Translations under genes and position numbers: made by a program
In this document: piece after piece, positions 6,777-8,122 of the stretch
How positions within the stretch are numbered: position 1 is the first letter of the stretch
Layout of the letters: each line of letters starts with the position of its first letter
From: JAAZKO01 sp964432115
GTDB taxonomy: Bacteria; Patescibacteriota; Microgenomatia; UBA1400; PJMF01
NCBI GenBank assembly: GCA_964432115.1
Contig: CAYSMC010000032.1
Location: forward strand, 1 to 8,122
DNA length: 8,122 nt
Direction: 5' to 3'
The notes under the pieces: generated by a model
The model's database searches: none
What the model was told of the DNA's origin: nothing
Seen by the model: the letters and a program-made list of their open reading frames with translations, nothing else

Positions 6777-6782
6777 TATAAT
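6777..6782 (+). promoter_or_regulatory. -10 box of a probable argS promoter
   Basis: A perfect TATAAT lies in the 26-bp gap after the glycosyltransferase operon. Predicted +1 is about 6789, leaving only some 4 bases before ATG 6793, so the argS message would be nearly leaderless. No convincing -35 is found at 16-18 bp spacing (GCCTAA at 17 bp), nor an extended -10 TG. Being AT-rich, the match could be partly chance; read-through from the upstream operon is also possible because no terminator is seen. Confidence 0.5.
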
Positions 6783-6792
6783 AAAAAGACTT

Positions 6793-8122
6793 ATGCATAT
6801 TGAAGAAAAATTGAGAACAGCGCTTGCTGGTAGTTTACCAGAGTCATTAAGCAAACACATTAAACCTCAGGATATTTTACTGGAAAAACCAAAGTCGAGC
6901 GATTTTGGCGATTTAAGCACTAATGTGGCAATGTTACACTACGATTTAGTAGCTGATGATTTTTCAAGTCCCCAAGATTTAGCCAAAGGTACTGCTGCTA
7001 CATTTAATCAACAAAATAACGATGTCAAAGCAAGCGTTGCCGCTCCTGGTTTTATTAATCTTCGTTTTAAAGACGAAATTTTTTGGCAAATTTTTGCTGA
7101 TTTAGCCAAGACTAAAACAGAATTATTACCCAAAAAAACTCAATCGCAAAAAGTGATTGTGGAATATTCTTCACCCAACATTGCTAAACCTTTTAGCATT
7201 GGTCATTTGCGCTCAACGATTATTGGTGATGCGGTAGCTAATCTTTATCAAGCTGTCGGTTATCAGGTGTTTCGTGATAATCACCTAGGTGATTGGGGGA
7301 CTCAATTTGGTAAACAAATTGTGGCAATCAAAAAGTGGGGAGATGAAACAGTTATTTCTCAAAGTGAAAATCCAGTCGCAGAGTTGGTCAAACTATATGT
7401 CAAATTTCATCAAGAAGCCGATCTAGATGACAGTTTAAATGATGAAGCCAGATTATGGTTTAAAAAATTGGAAGACGGTGATAATGAGGCCCGACGTTTG
7501 TGGCAAAAATGCATTGATTGGTCGCTAATTGAATTTAGTAAAATTTATCAACGTTTGGGCGTTAGTTTCACTGAGAATGATGGTCGAGGTTTTGGCGAAT
7601 CATATTTTGAGCCATTTTTAGCGGATTTAATTAGTCAATTAATAAAGGAAGATTTTGTCAAAGAAGGTGAGGGTGGAGCTAAACTTATTTTTTATCCCAA
7701 CGATCAATATCCCCCATTAATGATTGAAAAGGGTGATGGAGCCACTCTCTATGCTACTCGAGATTTAGCCGCTGATAAATGGCGCTTAGAACAAAAGCGC
7801 TATCGTGGTAGGAATGGCGAACGCCCCATTATTATTAATGAAGTTGGCAGTGAGCAAAGTTTATATTTTCAGCAACTTTATAAAGCCGAAGAAATGCTTG
7901 GCTGGTATCAAACAAACGAGCGCCTGCATCTTAAACATGGCCTATATCGTTTTGCTGATGGCAAAATGTCAACACGCAAGGGTCAAGTGATTTGGCTAAA
8001 TGAAGTTTTAGATAAAGCTCAAGCCAAAGCGCAAGATTTAAATGGTGATAGGGAAACCGCTAAAGTCTTAAGTATTGCCGCCCTCAAATGGAATGATCTC
8101 AAACGCAATAGTCAATTGCAAG
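6793..8122 (+). CDS. argS: Arginyl-tRNA synthetase, 5' part (runs off right edge)
   Basis: 443 codons of a class I aminoacyl-tRNA synthetase that charges tRNA-Arg with arginine in the cytoplasm. Full-length bacterial ArgRS is about 550-580 residues, so roughly the last quarter (the DALR anticodon-binding domain) is missing because of the window edge, not truncation. Residues 1 to about 90 are the N-terminal additional domain ending in APGFINLRF. The catalytic domain follows with EYSSPNIAKPFSIGHLRST (124-142), containing the HIGH-like signature as S135-I-G-H138. Next are RDNHLGDWGTQFG (about 163-175), GATLYATRDLA, and the KMSK-type loop GKMSTRKG (390-397). The first His of HxGH is Ser, as I recall for ArgRS of some lactic acid bacteria. 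ATG 6793 agrees with the family's N-terminus; no Shine-Dalgarno is present. The frame is open from 6793 to the edge without a break. Housekeeping gene, functionally unrelated to the glycan operon. Confidence 0.97.
   Translation, partial: MHIEEKLRTALAGSLPESLSKHIKPQDILLEKPKSSDFGDLSTNVAMLHYDLVADDFSSPQDLAKGTAATFNQQNNDVKASVAAPGFINLRFKDEIFWQIFADLAKTKTELLPKKTQSQKVIVEYSSPNIAKPFSIGHLRSTIIGDAVANLYQAVGYQVFRDNHLGDWGTQFGKQIVAIKKWGDETVISQSENPVAELVKLYVKFHQEADLDDSLNDEARLWFKKLEDGDNEARRLWQKCIDWSLIEFSKIYQRLGVSFTENDGRGFGESYFEPFLADLISQLIKEDFVKEGEGGAKLIFYPNDQYPPLMIEKGDGATLYATRDLAADKWRLEQKRYRGRNGERPIIINEVGSEQSLYFQQLYKAEEMLGWYQTNERLHLKHGLYRFADGKMSTRKGQVIWLNEVLDKAQAKAQDLNGDRETAKVLSIAALKWNDLKRNSQLQ

Noticed and set aside
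6767..6786. Possible hairpin TTTTAT / ATAAAA with an 8-base loop between the operon and argS
   Set aside because: The stem has only A-T pairs and no following U tract, so it is too weak for a terminator; the TATAAT within it is better explained as a -10 box.
7805..7990. 61-codon open frame on the plus strand inside argS
   Set aside because: argS is open through this region with its conserved motifs including KMSTRKG, so this is an overlapping shadow.
557..8122. Possible recoding of TGA as Gly or Trp, as in some candidate phyla
   Set aside because: All genes read through without in-frame TGA, Trp is encoded by TGG, and stops used are TAA and TAG, so nothing indicates an altered code (nor excludes it elsewhere).

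Overview
The window is AT-rich and densely coded. It is almost entirely occupied by glycosyltransferase genes, followed at the right edge by an arginyl-tRNA synthetase gene. The standard genetic code fits: genes end in TAA or TAG and Trp is TGG. There are no phage, insertion-sequence, CRISPR or RNA-gene signals. The packed GT2/GT4/GT39-type cluster, the very short gene junctions and the near absence of Shine-Dalgarno sequences would fit a bacterium with a small streamlined genome, such as a Patescibacteria/CPR (Parcubacteria-like) lineage. That placement is an inference from style, not from a marker phylogeny.

Layout. Positions 1-537 (minus) hold the 5' part of a DPM1/polyprenyl-phosphate-sugar-synthase-like GT2. 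Five plus-strand genes then run head to tail from 557 to 6766: a GT2 of the WaaE-like group, a GT2 of the rhamnosyltransferase-like group, a second WaaE-like GT2 related to the first, an ALG11-like GT4, and an 806-residue protein that fuses a GT2 domain to a multi-pass GT39/PMT-like membrane glycosyltransferase. Junctions are +4, -8, +1 and +15 bases, so this is very likely one operon. argS starts at 6793 behind its own -10 box and runs off the right edge.

Regulation. The minus and plus genes share a very compact divergent promoter at 522-563. Each strand has a perfect TTGACA -35 and a 5/6 -10 (GATAAT on plus after 17 bp, TATTAT on minus after 16 bp), and the elements are interleaved. The predicted plus transcript starts at the A of the first ATG (557). 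The predicted minus transcript starts at or next to an in-frame GTG (528). Both messages would therefore be leaderless.

How the genes may work together. The three cytoplasmic GT2 enzymes and the GT4 would extend a glycan from nucleotide sugars. The DPM1-like enzyme could make a polyprenyl-phosphate sugar, which is the donor type used by GT39/PMT enzymes, so it may feed the membrane half of the fusion protein. The likely product is a cell-surface glycan or glycosylated lipid/protein. No nucleotide-sugar synthesis, flippase or polymerase gene is visible in the window, so the final product cannot be named.
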